Shown piece after piece: positions 1 through 9,194 of a DNA stretch of 64,000 bases. The DNA is from Cafeteria roenbergensis (Eukaryota > Sar > Bigyra > Bicosoecida > Cafeteriaceae), in NCBI GenBank assembly GCA_008330645.1, contig VLTN01000058.1, forward strand, positions 62,001 through 126,000. The letters are read 5' to 3'. Position numbers and translations under genes: made by a program. Below the pieces are notes generated by a model that was given only the letters and a program-made list of their open reading frames with translations, had not been told where the DNA came from and did no database searches. Position 1 is the stretch's first letter. Each line of letters begins with the position of its first letter.

Positions 1-2
1 TG

Positions 3-1949
3 AACCGCACCAAGGCGCTGGAGTACATGGAGCGGGCCTCCGAGGAAGGCGACGCCCAGGCCAGCACCAACCTGGCCGTCCTGTTGCTCGACGGCAGCGG
101 CGGCGCCGCAGGGGTGGACGGCATCGCCGAGAGCGAGGCCGCGCCGCTCGGCCCGGACGGCCAGCCCGACTGGAACTACATCCGCCCCAACACGTCCCGC
201 GCGCGCCACCACCTCAGCCTGGCCGCAAACGCCGGCGTGCCCGAGGCCATGTTCAACCTCGGCATGATGGAGATGTACGGCTGGGACGGCGAGGCCAACT
301 GCACCAAGGCGCTGCCTTGGATGCGGGCAGTGGCCGAGCGAGGGATCTGGCGCCAGCACACGCTGGTCAGCAGGGAAGCTGCCGACGTAGCATGGACCCC
401 GCCGCCCGAGGGCGGCGCCGCCCGGGATGAGGACCTGGCCGTGAGGCACCTGGCCGCTCTCTCGGCGCTGGGGATTCCAGACGCCCAGTCCGACCTCGGC
501 TTCGCCCTGGAGAGAGGCGTGGGCGCGTCGACGCTGGGCCCGGCTTGGCCCGAAGACGCTGGCCCGCACGCGCCGGCCGCCTCAGAGCCGACAGCGGGCG
601 AAGCCGGTGCCGGGCCCTCCAGCGCCCCGGAAGGGGTGCTGCCCCAGGTGGCCTGGAAGCCGGTGCTGGGCTGGGCGGCTGCGTTCGACCAGGGCGCTGC
701 CGAGCTGGTTGCCATTCTCGGCGTGAGGGACGCGCGGTCGCTGGTGAGGGGTCCGCACCTGTTGCCCGGCGCGGCAGACGGCGACGCGGACCGGGCCGGC
801 GACACCGACGGCCACAGCAGCGGTCGCAACAGCGGCCGCTCGACCGAAGCGGCGGCTGCGGCAGACGGGGGCGAAGAGGCCGAGAAGCAGGATGTAGACG
901 ACGACGACGATGTCAACAGCAAAATGGGGGCGGAGGCGGGCGGCGGGAAGCGGCGCGAAGGAGGACTGCAAGGCGACGCACTGAAGCCAGCAGAGGCGCC
1001 CGGCCGCTTGCCGCTTACAGGCTCCGCCTGGCGGACGTGGGCTGCGTGGCACGTCACGCACGAAGTGTACCCCGAGGCTGCCGACGCTGGCATCGGCTTC
1101 GCGATGCGGCGGCTGGGCATGTGCTGGTCCCCGGGCGGCAGCTGCGGCGTGAACCTCACGCTCGCGGCAGAGTGGCTGTGGCGGGGCGTGGAGGCCATGG
1201 ACGGACACTCCCACCACGCGCTTGCCCTGCTCGAGGCTCGAGAGGGGGGCGTGCTGGGGCCGCCGGGGGAGCGAGCCTGGGCCGCCGTGTGGGACCTGCT
1301 CGATGACTGCCTGGGCAGCGACTACCTGGCCGGGCTGCCTGTGTCCGTGGCGAGGGCTGAGGTTCTCTGGCGCATGGGAGCGGAGGCGTTGGCCAACCAG
1401 GGCAGGGCCGACTACGAGGGCAACGTGACGATTCGGGCCGTGCTGCGAGACGCGTGGGACCTTGTGACGCAGCCCTCGCCGGCGGCGCAGCAGCCTGCAG
1501 GCGCTGACGAACAGGCGGCGCCAACCGGCCTCGGCGACGACGCTGGGCGCGCGGAGGGTGAAGAAGTTGGTGACGGCACCCCGGCCGCCGTCGGGGAGGC
1601 GCCCGCCGCAGGGCAGACTGCCGTCGACGGCGCGGGGTCAGGAGCCGGCGGTTCCGACTCCGACGCCCCGCAGGACGAGGCCAGCGCAGCAGGCGGGCCA
1701 GGCCAGGACCACTCCGCTGCTGGCGAGGGCCGGGGGCCCGAGGGGGACGCCCACCGCGAGGTCGACGGCGGTGACAGGCCTCTGGGCCCGCTGTGGCTGG
1801 GGCGGACTGACGCCCGTGCGCTCGCGATGGTCCTTCGCAGCACACTGGCGGCGACTGCCTTTGTGGCGCTCGCCCTCGTCATGGGCGCTTGCACGGCCAT
1901 GGCTGAGCACCGGCAAGCCGCACGACCGGTTCCCCTCGGACGGCAATAA
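3..1949 (+). CDS. SEL1-repeat (SEL1L/HRD3-like) membrane protein, 5' end missing
   Basis: The reading frame is open from the first bases of the window, so the true start lies outside; 648 codons plus stop are present, and the first ATG inside is at 27. The sequence shows degenerate SEL1/TPR-like repeats (ALEYMERASEEGDAQAS near the start, NLGMMEMYG about residue 80, AAEWLWRGVEA about 385). N-glycosylation sequons recur (NRT, NCT, NLT, NVT). Acidic, low-complexity stretches separate the repeats, and a single hydrophobic segment lies near the C-terminus (about TLAATAFVALALVMGA). Lumenal SEL1 repeats followed by one C-terminal anchor is the layout of SEL1L/HRD3, the scaffold of the HRD1 ubiquitin ligase in ER-associated degradation. 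The family is fairly clear; assignment to HRD3 itself is inference, because other SEL1-repeat proteins can look similar. No intron is needed in the part seen. Confidence 0.6.
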   Translation, partial: NRTKALEYMERASEEGDAQASTNLAVLLLDGSGGAAGVDGIAESEAAPLGPDGQPDWNYIRPNTSRARHHLSLAANAGVPEAMFNLGMMEMYGWDGEANCTKALPWMRAVAERGIWRQHTLVSREAADVAWTPPPEGGAARDEDLAVRHLAALSALGIPDAQSDLGFALERGVGASTLGPAWPEDAGPHAPAASEPTAGEAGAGPSSAPEGVLPQVAWKPVLGWAAAFDQGAAELVAILGVRDARSLVRGPHLLPGAADGDADRAGDTDGHSSGRNSGRSTEAAAAADGGEEAEKQDVDDDDDVNSKMGAEAGGGKRREGGLQGDALKPAEAPGRLPLTGSAWRTWAAWHVTHEVYPEAADAGIGFAMRRLGMCWSPGGSCGVNLTLAAEWLWRGVEAMDGHSHHALALLEAREGGVLGPPGERAWAAVWDLLDDCLGSDYLAGLPVSVARAEVLWRMGAEALANQGRADYEGNVTIRAVLRDAWDLVTQPSPAAQQPAGADEQAAPTGLGDDAGRAEGEEVGDGTPAAVGEAPAAGQTAVDGAGSGAGGSDSDAPQDEASAAGGPGQDHSAAGEGRGPEGDAHREVDGGDRPLGPLWLGRTDARALAMVLRSTLAATAFVALALVMGACTAMAEHRQAARPVPLGRQ

Positions 1950-2113
1950 TAGTGGTGACTCCTCCAGCCGTGCTGCTTGGCGGGGCGGGCGTTTGCGTAC
2001 AGTGCCAGTGCGAGAGTGCAGTGTGCCATAGTTCGGGCCGAATTAGCAGCGATGCCGCGCTTGACTCGGCGCCTCCCCGCCACTCGACCGCGAAATCCTG
2101 GCACTCTGAGGAC

Positions 2114-3639
2114 ATGGCAGCAGCCGCCGCAGCCGCGGGCACTGGCTCGTCCAGCAGCTCCTCTGCGTCTGCCGTAGCTGCCGCTGCGGGGGCACGCGAC
2201 GACGCGTCCGGCGTGGTGCTGGTGCACCCGGTGAGGCGCCGGCGCATTCCGCCGCCCTCGACTCCGCCCCGAACCGCCCAGCGTCGGCCCCCCTGCCGCA
2301 ACCCCGGCAGCGTGGCCGCCGCGCAAGCGCTGCTGCTCTGCGCTGGTCATGTCGGTCTGCCTGCAGGCCCGCGCGAGCAGCCGCTGCGGTCCGTCCATTG
2401 CCGGCTGCCTCGCAGATGGTGATCATGAACATCACGGACCACCTCACGCGCGTGCGGCAGCAGACCAGCGCCACCACTCAGCGCGTGTTTGGGGTGCTGT
2501 ACGGCAAGCAGTCGGGCTTGTCGGTGGAGGTCACCACGTCGTTTGAGCTCAAGTACGCGGAACGCGAGGGCGGGGGCATCGAGATCAGCAAGAGCTACCT
2601 CGAGAAGAACATCCAGCTCAGTGAGTGGGGCCCCGACGCCGTGGGCAGTGCGCACCGAGGGGGTGTCGATTGTGGGCGGAGCGGCTCGTGCTGCGCGGGC
2701 CTCGGGCGGAGTCGGGGCGCGCGCCCAAGTCGCGAGCCTTGTCGGTGTCCCCGAGTCGATTCCAATCGCACAGCTCGCCTCCGCCGGCGGCCTGGCCGGC
2801 GCACAAGCACCAAGCGGAGCCTGATGCCTCCTTTGTACTGCGCGCCGCGTTGCCCACTGCCGGCCCCTTCTTCCGCCACGCTCACGTCCTGTGCGGCCCG
2901 CTGCCGATTGCGCCGCGACCCCGCAGCCAAGGAGGTGTTTCAGGACCACGAGCTGGTCGGCTGGTACGCCACCGGCCCCGGACCGATCGCCGCGGACATG
3001 CTGACGCACCGCGACATCCTGGCGCACAGCGACAACCCTGTGCTGCTCAAGCTCGACTCTGACATCGCGGAGGACCAGAGGGACCTGCCTATCGCCGTGT
3101 TCGAGTCCATCTTCGCGGAAGCCGCGGACGGCTCGCGCACTCTGGTCTTCTCGCCCCTGACATACAAGATCCAGGCCGGCGAGGCCGAGACCGTCACCCT
3201 CGAGGCCGTGGCGAACACCCGGCCCGACGTCGAGAACGACAGCGTCCTCACCCACACATACGCCAAGACGGCGGAGGCGATGCGCCGTCTGTCCGAGCGC
3301 GTCGCCGTGCTCCAGCGCTTCCTCCGTGAGGTCCACTCGGGGAAGATCACCCCTGACCGCCACCTCTTGCGCCTCGTGTCCGACGTCGTCGCGCGCATCC
3401 CCACGGCCGATTCGAGCGACTTCCGCGGAGCGCTGCTCTCCGACGTGAGCGACACCCTGCTGACCACTTTGGTGGCGGCCATGGCCAAAGGCGCAGCCGG
3501 ACTCAGCCAGGTGCTGGGGCGCTTGGAGGACGGCAAGGACGCCGCGGCGCTCTCCCGCTCTCGGGCGTATGGCGCCCACGCGTTTGCTGGCGAGTACGGT
3601 GACTACGACATGGGCATGGATATGGGCACAGACGCGTGA
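2114..3639 (+). CDS. CSN6: COP9 signalosome subunit 6 (CSN6)
   Basis: Exons 2114-2230, 2416-2620 and 2927-3639 join in phase to a 344-residue protein. Exon 1 encodes an Ala/Ser-rich leader ending VVLVHP; exon 2 continues MVIMNITDHLTR, the typical opening of the CSN6 MPN domain; exon 3 carries HELVGWYATG and the C-terminal helices that pack in the COP9 helical bundle. CSN6 is a non-catalytic MPN subunit of the complex that removes NEDD8 from cullins, and no JAMM metal site is visible, as expected. Both introns have GTGAG donors and CGCAG acceptors. The start is the only ATG giving the conserved VHP leader in phase. The 3' tail is acidic (YGDYDMGMDMGTDA). eIF3f and Rpn8 share the MPN fold, but the sequence fits CSN6 best. 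Confidence 0.85.
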
Positions 3640-3991
3640 TGAAGCGCGCACGGCATGCTTGCTTGCCCCTGCCAGCCTGCCCAGCCTTGCCGGCTGGCCG
3701 CGGGCCGTGGGCGACGTTCGTTCTGCTGCGTTGTGCGCTCTCATGCGGCCAGGTCTGAATTTTTCGCGCTCGCGCGCCTGCGAGCCGCGCCGCACTGGCA
3801 CACGGGCACACGGGCCTGCGCATGAAATGCAGCGCGCGTGCCCACCCGAGCCACGCGCCGCAGGCCGGGCGCCGAGGGCCCGTCCACCTCGCAGGCGTCG
3901 CCGCTGCGCCCGGTTGGCGGCTGCTCTGCAATGAGCGCCGCGCCGTGTGCAACCCCACTCCGTGCCCGCCGCCTGGAGCGGGCCTAGCGGT
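3640..3991. other. spacer between CSN6 and the next gene
   Basis: No gene is seen. It holds the CSN6 3' flank and the presumed promoter of the next gene. A T-run followed by an alternating CG stretch (TTTTTCGCGC, about 3758-3767) is the only striking composition and loosely resembles an E2F-type site. Short tandem copies of CACGGGCA occur near 3795-3812. Confidence 0.4.
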
Positions 3992-6240
3992 ATGGAGCTT
4001 CCGCCAGACTTTGCGGAGGAGGCCAAGACCATCTCTGACTTTCGGCGCACGCTGGAGGCCCAGCGCCTGGGCAGTATGGACCCCATGGACGCGAAATCGG
4101 CCGTTGCGCGGTGGCACAGCGATGTCCAGAGCCTGACCTCCAAGCTCGCCGCCCAGCTCACCTACAGCCGGTGAGCAGGCACTGTCCTGGCCCTCGGGGC
4201 CCGGCGACGGTGCGGCACAGTCGCCGGGCCGCTGGCTCGCGTCAAGGGCGCCTCGCCAGCCGGCCGCAGCAAGCGGTGAGCGACCGACCTGCACTCCGGC
4301 CCAACGCCCGCTGCTTCTCTGCTCGCCCGCGACGGCCGCCACGCAGTGCGCTCTCGAAGCACGAGGAAGTGACGTCCCTCATGACCGAGCCCCCCGAGCA
4401 GCGGGAGCGACGCGAGCTCCAGCAGTGGATTGCGCAGACCAAGACGGACACACGGTTCCTTCACGACCTCGTCTGCGAGTCCGTGCACCACCCTGCATCG
4501 AAGCAGGCGAGGCGCGCGCAGGTGCGAACGGCCCTGGAGGCGTCGCGCGCAGGCTCGTCCGCTGCGGCCACGGCCGCAATCATGAACGTGGCCACGCAGC
4601 CGCTCGACCCCGCGACAATTGCCTCCCGGGAGCTGGAGCGCCGCCTGCGGTCGCTCGTGTTCGAGGACGAGGACGAGCTGCTGGCCGTTGTGAAGGACCC
4701 CCGCGGAACAGCAGCGGCCGCACGCGCCGGCCGCCGATCCGGCGATCGGTCCAACATTGACCCGAGCGTGAAGCGAGCGATGACGTCAGCAGCCGACCTG
4801 CGCATGCGCGCGCACGGCAAGTTCCGCAAGGGGTACCTGGTCCCGGGGGCCGGTGGGGGCACAGGGGGCAGGCCGGGCGAGGCCGGCTCCAGGGCGGGCT
4901 CCGGCGGGGCCGGCGGCGGGGCCGGCGATCGACGAGTGGCCTTCGGCGAGGTGCAGGAGTTGCTCAAGCTGCGAGATGAGTCGGTCAGCGCGCTGGCTGC
5001 CCACGTGCTCCGCCGCCACGCGGAGCTGCAGTCCTCGCTGGGGCTGTCCGGCTGGTCCTCAGGGCAGCCGGGCGCGGGCGGCGGCGGCGGCGGCGGCGCG
5101 GCTGGCGGGATTGGAGGCGGCATGGGCGACGGGGGCGGCGGCGGGGGAGGCAGCGGAGGGGCTTACGGCAGCAGAGCCGGCCCCGGCGGCAGCGCGGCCA
5201 CTGGAACGCCGCGTTTGCGCCGGCTGCGAGAGAGCGCCTCCTCCTTCGCGACGAGCCTCGCCGACGTGCTGTCTGTCTTCGACTCGGTCGACGCTGTGCT
5301 GAGGAGGGTTCGGCTCACGGAGGAGGGGCGGTCAACCGCCACCACCATCGTCATGCTGCAGCACGAGCTGGACGAGGCCAAGGCCAGCCTTGCGGAGAAG
5401 GAGGTGGAGCGTCTGCGCCTGGCAGAGCGCCTGGCAGCGCTCAAGCAGTCCCGCAGCGGCGGCGTCACCACGCAGGCGATGGAGATCGACACGCAGCTGC
5501 TCGAGGCGCAGCAGACGCGGGCGCAGCTGGTGGTGCGGGAGCGAGAGGCTGAGGCGCTGGCTCGGCAGAGCAACGAGACTGCAGAGCGGAACGCTGCGCT
5601 GCAGCGGGAGATCACGCTGCTGCGGACGCGGCTGGGAACGGCCAAGGAGGCGCTTCGGCCGCGCGTCGTGGAGGTGGAGTCTCGCACGAGGGAGGCCCTG
5701 TCGACGGTGCAGGAGCTGCGGCAGTCTCTCGACCTGCTCGCAGGGATGTACCAGCGGGCCTGCGACCAGCTCGCCGCGTCCAAGCGGTGCGTGGAGGACC
5801 TCACCGAGGAGCGCGGAAGGCTGGCCAAGGCGGTGCAGGCTGAGGTGAAGCGTGCGCGCGTGCTTGCAGGGGAGGTCGCCCGGATGGATGCGGTGAACGT
5901 CCGGCTGATGGCCGCGCACGACTCGCTGCGAGCGGCGTACCGGGGCATGAAGACTGCGGCGGGGGATGCGGGGCGGGGCAAGGCGGGCCGGGAGGCTGCC
6001 CAGCGCGCCGCGGAGGAGGCTGGCACCGAGGCGATGCGACGCCTGGCCGGTGGGATCAAGAGCATCGCCCGGGAGGCCATGGAGCGGCTCAGGCTGGTGC
6101 AGGGGGCGGGGGGCGACGGGTCTCTCCTCAGCGCAGAGGCACTCCGGCGCATCGTCGACGTCTGTCACACCGCGAGCTCGACGGGGGCGGTGCTGACCCA
6201 GGAGCCCGTGGACTCGGCGACGTGGGGCGCTTCCCGGTGA
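3992..6240 (+). CDS. coiled-coil protein of unknown function
   Basis: Exons 3992-4170 and 4347-6240 join in phase (CG|T) to 690 residues. The N-terminus is helical and charged (MELPPDFAEEAKTISDF). About residues 224-345 form a Gly-rich linker. Roughly residues 385-600 are a long coiled coil with heptad-like Leu, Glu and Arg content (LQHELDEAKASLAEKEVERL, later LREITLLRTRLG-like blocks). There is no transmembrane segment or catalytic motif. I do not recognise the family; a cytoskeletal, basal-body or flagellar role would be usual for such a protein in a flagellate, but that is a guess. The intron is GTGAGC...CGCAG. The stop (6240) faces the reverse-strand uL24 gene. Confidence 0.7.
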
Positions 6241-6599
6241 TGGCCCCGTGGCGGCCGGGATCCAGGGAGCGCCGTGGGCCCAGGTCGGGTCGGCTTCCTG
6301 CCCGGAGGCCTGGGCGGGGGGGGGGGGGGGCTCGGGGCACGCAAATAGGAGTGACTGCCGCGGCGCTCCCCGGGGCCGCCCGGGGCACGACTCGAATGCG
6401 AGCGTATGCCAGTGCAAGTGCCAGTGCAAGTGCCAGTGCGTGCGTGGTTGTGGGGGGTGCTGTCAACTAAAGTGTCGATCGCATGCGCAGCGAGCTAGCA
6501 AACGGGCGGGCGCACCGGCCTGCCGGCAGACACATTGGAAGCGCAGCGACGCCGACCACGAGACACAGAGGGGGGAGGGGGGGGGCGAGAGACTGAACA
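6241..6599. other. convergent 3' spacer, coiled-coil gene / uL24
   Basis: No gene. It holds a G-run near 6317-6330, a 12-bp tandem repeat at 6407-6442, and at 6441-6450 the decamer TGCGTGGTTG that recurs downstream of two other genes (50102-50111 and 56257-56266). Confidence 0.5.
6407..6442 (+). repeat. 12-bp tandem repeat, three copies
   Basis: The unit TGCCAGTGCAAG is present twice exactly, followed by a third copy ending GTG. It lies about 170 bp past the stop of the coiled-coil gene, immediately before the decamer TGCGTGGTTG, and is probably transcribed as 3' UTR. Confidence 0.8.
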
Positions 6600-7643
6600 T
6601 CAAGCGCGCTCGTCCGGCTCGCTCTTGGCAAAGGGGGCGCGGTTGAGCGCGGGAGGGGGCACGAAGCCGGAGTATCCCTGGGCGCGCTGGCGCTGCGCGA
6701 GCTGCAGCTTGCGCCGCAGGCGGCGCCGGCGGACAGCGCGCTCCACCTCGGCATCCAGGCCGGCCCAAGTCTCCTTGGTCACCACCTCGGACGGCGTGTC
6801 GCCGGGCGCAGCCTCCGAGGGGCGGGGCTTCTTGCGGATGCGGGACTCGTCGGACCGCGGGATGATCGCGCCGGAGCGCACGGACACGCGCACAGCAGTG
6901 CCGTCCTCGGTCTTGCGGTAGCGGACCTTGGACCCTTGCCTGCGGGGCAACGGTGGCGGCGGGAACGGCAGCGGCAGCGGCAGCGCGGGCGACGGTGGCG
7001 TCCGCGGACGGCACGCACTCCCGCCGCAAGGCCGCAAACTCTAGCGCGTGTCCGGCGCAGCCGACTCACCCAGTGGTGGGGTCAACAAGTGCCACGTTGG
7101 AGTAGTGGATGGCGCCCTCCACGGGGACCATGCCTCCCTCCTTTCCGGGCTCGGGCCGAATGGCCTTCTTGCGCTGCGCGACGAGCAAAGGGCACCCGGC
7201 CAACAGCAAGCAAAGCCACCGCTGTGGAGGCGGCGCACGACCCAGGTACGCGCCCAGCACCGGTCACGCGGCTGGAGCCCGCGCGGCGCAGCGCGCGCGC
7301 ATGCAGGCCGGCCAGGGACGCAGCGCGGCGAGCTGCGGGAGCGCCGGCCGCTGGCTGCGGGAAGACGCAGCGCGCGCTGCCGGCCAGCGGCGCGGGCCGC
7401 GCTCACCATGGCCACCCCCTCCACGTAGACGCGGTTCTTCTTGCGGTCCACCCGCAGAACCTTGCCCTGCTTTCCCGCGTCCGCGGACACCTTGGGGTCG
7501 GCGATGATCTCCACGGTGTCGCCGCGCGTCACACGCCAGCGCTTGATGGGCACCACGGGCTTCTTGGGCGCCTTGCGCAGCGCAGTCTCCATCAGGAAGT
7601 TGCGCGAGCGCCGGAGCGCGTTGAGGGCGGCGGCCTCGGCCAT
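6600..7643 (-). CDS. organellar ribosomal protein uL24 (L24), probably mitochondrial
   Basis: Exons 7643-7407, 7173-7070 and 6939-6600 join in phase to 226 residues. The KOW motif region reads RGDTVEIIADPKVSADAGKQG, with KVLRVDRKKNRVYVEGVAM following. Exon 2 gives the family-typical VEGAIHYSNVALVDP, and exon 3 VRYRKTEDGTAVRVSVRSG. uL24 initiates assembly of the large ribosomal subunit. The basic Ala/Arg-rich N-terminus (MAEAAALNALRRSRNFLMET) suggests import into mitochondria; a plastid location cannot be excluded from sequence. The start is the only upstream ATG in frame; the frame stays open further upstream but has no earlier ATG. Its promoter is shared with eEF1B beta, 173 bp away on the other strand. 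Confidence 0.85.
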
Positions 7644-7816
7644 GGCGCCCGCCTGTGCCGCGAAGGACCGCCGCGCCGCGAGGAGAGCGCCGCAGGTTTG
7701 GCGCCCGGGTCTGGCCCCAACTGGGGCAGAGTTGGGGCGCGAATACGGCGGGCAGTTGCTCTGCACGCCGGCTTTGGCCGCGAGGCGAGAAGCACTCTGC
7801 CAGCGAAGTTTCTGCT
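7644..7816. promoter_or_regulatory. divergent promoter, uL24 / eEF1B beta
   Basis: 173 bp separate the two start codons, so both promoters must lie here. It contains TTTGGCGC (7697-7704), an exact match to the E2F consensus TTTSSCGC. There is no TATA box and no CCAAT. Function is inferred from position only. Confidence 0.5.
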
Positions 7817-8875
7817 ATGGCCGTGAGCATCGTGTTCAACACGGCCACGGATGCCGGCCTTGCCGAGCTCAACGAGTTCATGGTCGCCCGGAGCTACCTC
7901 GTCGGGTGAGTGCGGCCCTCGAGGCCGGCCTGGGGCGCGCGCGAGGAGCGCGCCGCTGCTCGCGCGAAGAATCTCGAGCCGCAGTCCACCCGCCCCCGCC
8001 CCACGACCCGTCGCCCTCCCCGCAGCTTCTCGGCCACCCAGGCTGACGTCGCCCTTGTTGCCGCCATCGGCAAGTGCCCCAGCGCGGACAAGTTCCCCCA
8101 CCTGGCCCGCTACTACAACCACATCAACGCGCTCACCGCCGCCGCCAAGGGCTCGTGAGTCCGATCCTGCGCCTGACACGCGCCGCCGCCCTTTCCCACG
8201 CTCCCGCGCCCCCCGCGCCCCGCTGAACTGGGCTTCTGCGGCTGCGCCCTTGCTTCCGCAAGCGGTCCTGCAGCCGTGGCGGCCGGCTGCGGCGCGCTGC
8301 GCGCGCGGCGTGCGCGTTGACTTCGCTCTTCGCGCGCCCCGCCAAACTCGGCGGACCTGGCCCCGCGGGGCCAGGGCAGCCGCCTCGCGGCCAGCGCTGC
8401 GGCCTGGGCAAAGGAACCATCGCCGAGGCCCCCTTGGTGACCCTGGGGGGAAGCTCATTGGGTGGCGCCCTTGCCTGGCGAGCGGGGCTCGCGCGCGTGC
8501 GCAAGGTTGCCGCTTGCTCGCGCGAGCGCGCTGCTTTGCATCCGCGCCGCCGGGCTGCGTCGGGGCACCCTCGCGGCACACGGCCCCGTCTTGACCCATC
8601 GTTCCCTTCCTCGCTTGCTTGGGTTGGTCCGCTCCCGTTCGCAGCCTCGCCGCTGGCGTGAAGGTCGTGGCCGGCGCTGCCACCGCTGCCGCCTCTGGCG
8701 CCGGCGGCAAGAAGGCCGCTGAAAGAAGGTGCCCGTTGCCTTCGGCATCGTCAAGCTCGTCATCTCCGCCGTGGTGGAGGACGAGAAGACCAGCCTCACC
8801 GACATCGAGGAGGAGATCGAGAGCTGGGAGGAGGTCGGCTCCCTCGACCAGCTCGACATGCAGAAGGTCACCTGA
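7817..8875 (+). CDS. translation elongation factor 1-beta, internally shortened and out of frame
   Basis: Exons 7817-7905, 8026-8154 and 8645 onward join in phase and encode the GST-C-like N-terminal domain (ATQADVALVAAIGKCPSADK, FPHLARYYNHINAL). In exon 3 the frame reads an Ala/Gly linker ending GGKKAAE at 8723. The unmistakable C-terminus of eEF1B (VPVAFGIVKLVISAVVEDEK, ending at 8875) is then in the -1 frame from 8723. Between these two parts a normal eEF1B beta has the acidic linker and the first half of the GEF domain (SILLDVKPWDDETDM-like and LLWG-like blocks); all of that is absent. eEF1B reloads GTP on eEF1A. As it stands this locus cannot encode an active exchange factor. Either the assembly has collapsed here, or this is a damaged copy. 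Without a frame change, translation would run to 8963 in an unrelated frame. Confidence 0.75.
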
Positions 8876-9194
8876 AAGCGGCCGCTTGGTCCGTTTTTGC
8901 GTGGCGGCGAAGGGCAATGCGCCACGGTCAGGCGCCATCCGCGCTCCAGCGCGGGGCTTGTAGCGCGCGGCACAGTCGCGCCTTAGCGCGTTCTGTCTGC
9001 GACGCTGCTTGCGTGTGTCTTGGCTGCTGACTCTTGCCTTGGCAATCGCCGCTCGCTGGCGCACTGTCTTCGCGTTGGCCACCTCCCTGTGCCGCGCTCC
9101 ACGCGCTCGTTGGGGTGCCATGCACGCACACGCACAAAACGCCCAGACAAAGCCTGTTTGCCAGTTGCACTCATCCTATCAGCCACAGCTCCGC
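8876..9194. other. convergent 3' spacer, eEF1B / ACAD
   Basis: No gene. It contains GTGCATG on the reverse strand (9119-9125), about 70 nt past the ACAD stop, preceded by a TG-rich run. A perfect 12-bp palindrome AAGCGGCCGCTT lies directly after the eEF1B stop (8876-8887). Confidence 0.5.

Noticed and set aside
176-1198. 340-codon reverse frame across the SEL1-repeat gene
   Set aside because: It mirrors the coding frame of a recognisable SEL1-repeat protein; high GC makes long antisense frames common.
7644-7766. Upstream extension of uL24 to a GTG codon
   Set aside because: The frame is open but begins without ATG; the first ATG (7643) already gives a plausible targeting sequence.
8876-8887. 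Perfect palindrome after the eEF1B stop
   Set aside because: Made only of AAGC and GGCC blocks; other 3' ends do not show it, so a chance GC-rich palindrome is likeliest.
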